5,250 nucleotides of DNA from Oxalobacteraceae bacterium UBA5157 (GTDB lineage: Bacteria; Pseudomonadota; Gammaproteobacteria; Burkholderiales; Burkholderiaceae_D), in contig DHXL01000184.1 in assembly GCA_002415335.1 (NCBI GenBank), forward strand, positions 5,121 through 10,370, read 5' to 3'. The notes beneath the pieces were generated by a model that ran no database searches, was not told where the DNA came from, and saw nothing but the letters and a program-made list of their open reading frames with translations. Position 1 is the first letter of the stretch. Each line of letters opens with the position of its first letter. Position numbers and translations under genes: made by a program. Of the stretch, positions 4,503-5,250 are shown one piece after another.

Positions 4503-5250
4503 TTCCCGAAATCGGAAATTTCTCGATCATGCTCGCGCTGTGCCTGGCACTGGTGCAGAGCACCTTGCCGATCGCCGGATCGTTCCGCGGCAATCAGCGC
4601 TGGATGGCGCTGGCGCGACCGGCGGCATATGGCCAGTTCGCCTTCATTACCCTGGCTTTCGCATGCCTGGTCTACTCATTTGTCTCAAACGATTTCTCGA
4701 TCGCTTACGTCGCTTCCAATTCGAACTCGACCTTGCCGGTGTATTACCGGATTGCCGGCACTTGGGGCGGCCATGAAGGTTCGCTGCTGCTGTGGACGCA
4801 AATGCTGGTGTTGTGGACCTTGGCGGTCGCCCTGTTGAGCCGCCAGTTGCCTGAGGAAATGATCGCACGCGTGCTCGGTGTGATGGGGCTGGTCAGTGTC
4901 GGTTTCCTCTGTTTCATGCTATTTACATCGAATCCGTTTGACCGCTTGCTGCCGGGTGCCGTCGACGGTAACGACCTCAATCCGCTGCTGCAGGATTTTG
5001 GCATGATCGTGCACCCGCCACTGCTGTACATGGGCTATGTCGGCTTTTCGGTGGCGTTCGCTTTTGCCATCGCGGCGCTGATGGGTGGCCAACTCGACGC
5101 CGCGTGGGCGCGCTGGTCGCGGCCGTGGACCCTGGTGGCCTGGATGTTCCTGACGCTCGGTATCTTTCTCGGCAGCTTCTGGGCCTATTACGAACTCGGC
5201 TGGGGCGGCTGGTGGTTCTGGGATCCGGTTGAAAACGCCTCATTCATGCC
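4499..5250 (+). CDS. ccmF: Cytochrome c haem lyase subunit CcmF (3' end beyond the window)
   Basis: CcmF is the large inner-membrane protein that takes haem from holo-CcmE and, with CcmH, ligates it to the CXXCH cysteines of apocytochrome c. Only the first 250 residues are present, of about 650 expected, and the frame runs open off the window edge. They align closely with the E. coli protein from MIPEIGNFSIMLALCLAL onward. Visible motifs are NDFSIAYVASNSNSTLP (64-80), WGGHEGSLLLW (89-99), TSNPFDRLLP (143-152) and LNPLLQDFGMIVHPPLLYMGY (160-180) with the conserved His172. The WWD domain, WGGWWFWDPVENASFMP, begins at residue 235 and runs to the window edge. Several membrane helices alternate with these loops. 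The ATG at 4499 overlaps the ccmE stop (ATGA). I expect the thiol-reducing genes ccmG and ccmH just downstream, but they are not in the window. Confidence 0.97.
   Translation, partial: MIPEIGNFSIMLALCLALVQSTLPIAGSFRGNQRWMALARPAAYGQFAFITLAFACLVYSFVSNDFSIAYVASNSNSTLPVYYRIAGTWGGHEGSLLLWTQMLVLWTLAVALLSRQLPEEMIARVLGVMGLVSVGFLCFMLFTSNPFDRLLPGAVDGNDLNPLLQDFGMIVHPPLLYMGYVGFSVAFAFAIAALMGGQLDAAWARWSRPWTLVAWMFLTLGIFLGSFWAYYELGWGGWWFWDPVENASFM

Noticed and set aside
1..5250. CRISPR arrays, insertion sequences, integrases, toxin-antitoxin pairs or riboswitches.
   Set aside because: No repeat-spacer pattern, transposase motifs, terminal repeats or aptamer-like structures were seen. The window is filled by conserved housekeeping genes.

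Overview
The window looks like ordinary proteobacterial chromosome at moderately high G+C (judged by eye). It is densely packed and every gene lies on the + strand. The proteins resemble their Escherichia coli counterparts closely. RNase HI and the DNA polymerase III epsilon subunit are side by side and co-directional, whereas in E. coli they are divergent. Together with the style of the sequence, this suggests a betaproteobacterium of the Burkholderiales, possibly of the Oxalobacteraceae type (Herminiimonas, Janthinobacterium, Collimonas). That placement is inference, not something the sequence proves.

Left part (1-1220): a two-gene DNA-maintenance unit. rnhA (RNase HI) is followed by dnaQ (3'-5' proofreading exonuclease), with the stop and start codons sharing one base. 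Both proteins keep all their catalytic residues.

Middle (1221-1628): a stable-RNA locus. A good sigma70-type promoter (1240-1268) with a GC-rich discriminator drives an approximately 75-base leader and then a perfectly folding tRNA-Val with anticodon CAC and an encoded CCA end (1351-1425). The leader holds a short stretch resembling the 5' part of the tRNA and a long imperfect stem-loop that ends three bases before the mature tRNA. A 203-base spacer with two weak inverted repeats leads to the next operon.

Right part (1629-5250): the start of a System I cytochrome c maturation operon in the order ccmA-ccmB-ccmC-ccmD-ccmE-ccmF, with ccmF cut off by the window edge. CcmA and CcmB form the ABC transporter-like part. 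CcmC, helped by CcmD, attaches haem covalently to the periplasmic chaperone CcmE. ATP hydrolysis by CcmA releases holo-CcmE, which hands haem to CcmF and its partners for ligation to apocytochrome c. Most junctions overlap by a few bases. The exception is a 124-base gap between ccmB and ccmC, which contains a dubious 33-codon reading frame.

I found no convincing undescribed system. The items most worth a second look are the structured pre-tRNA leader with its tRNA-like fragment, the position of a System I ccm operon directly after a tRNA gene in what may be a betaproteobacterium, and the ccmB-ccmC gap.
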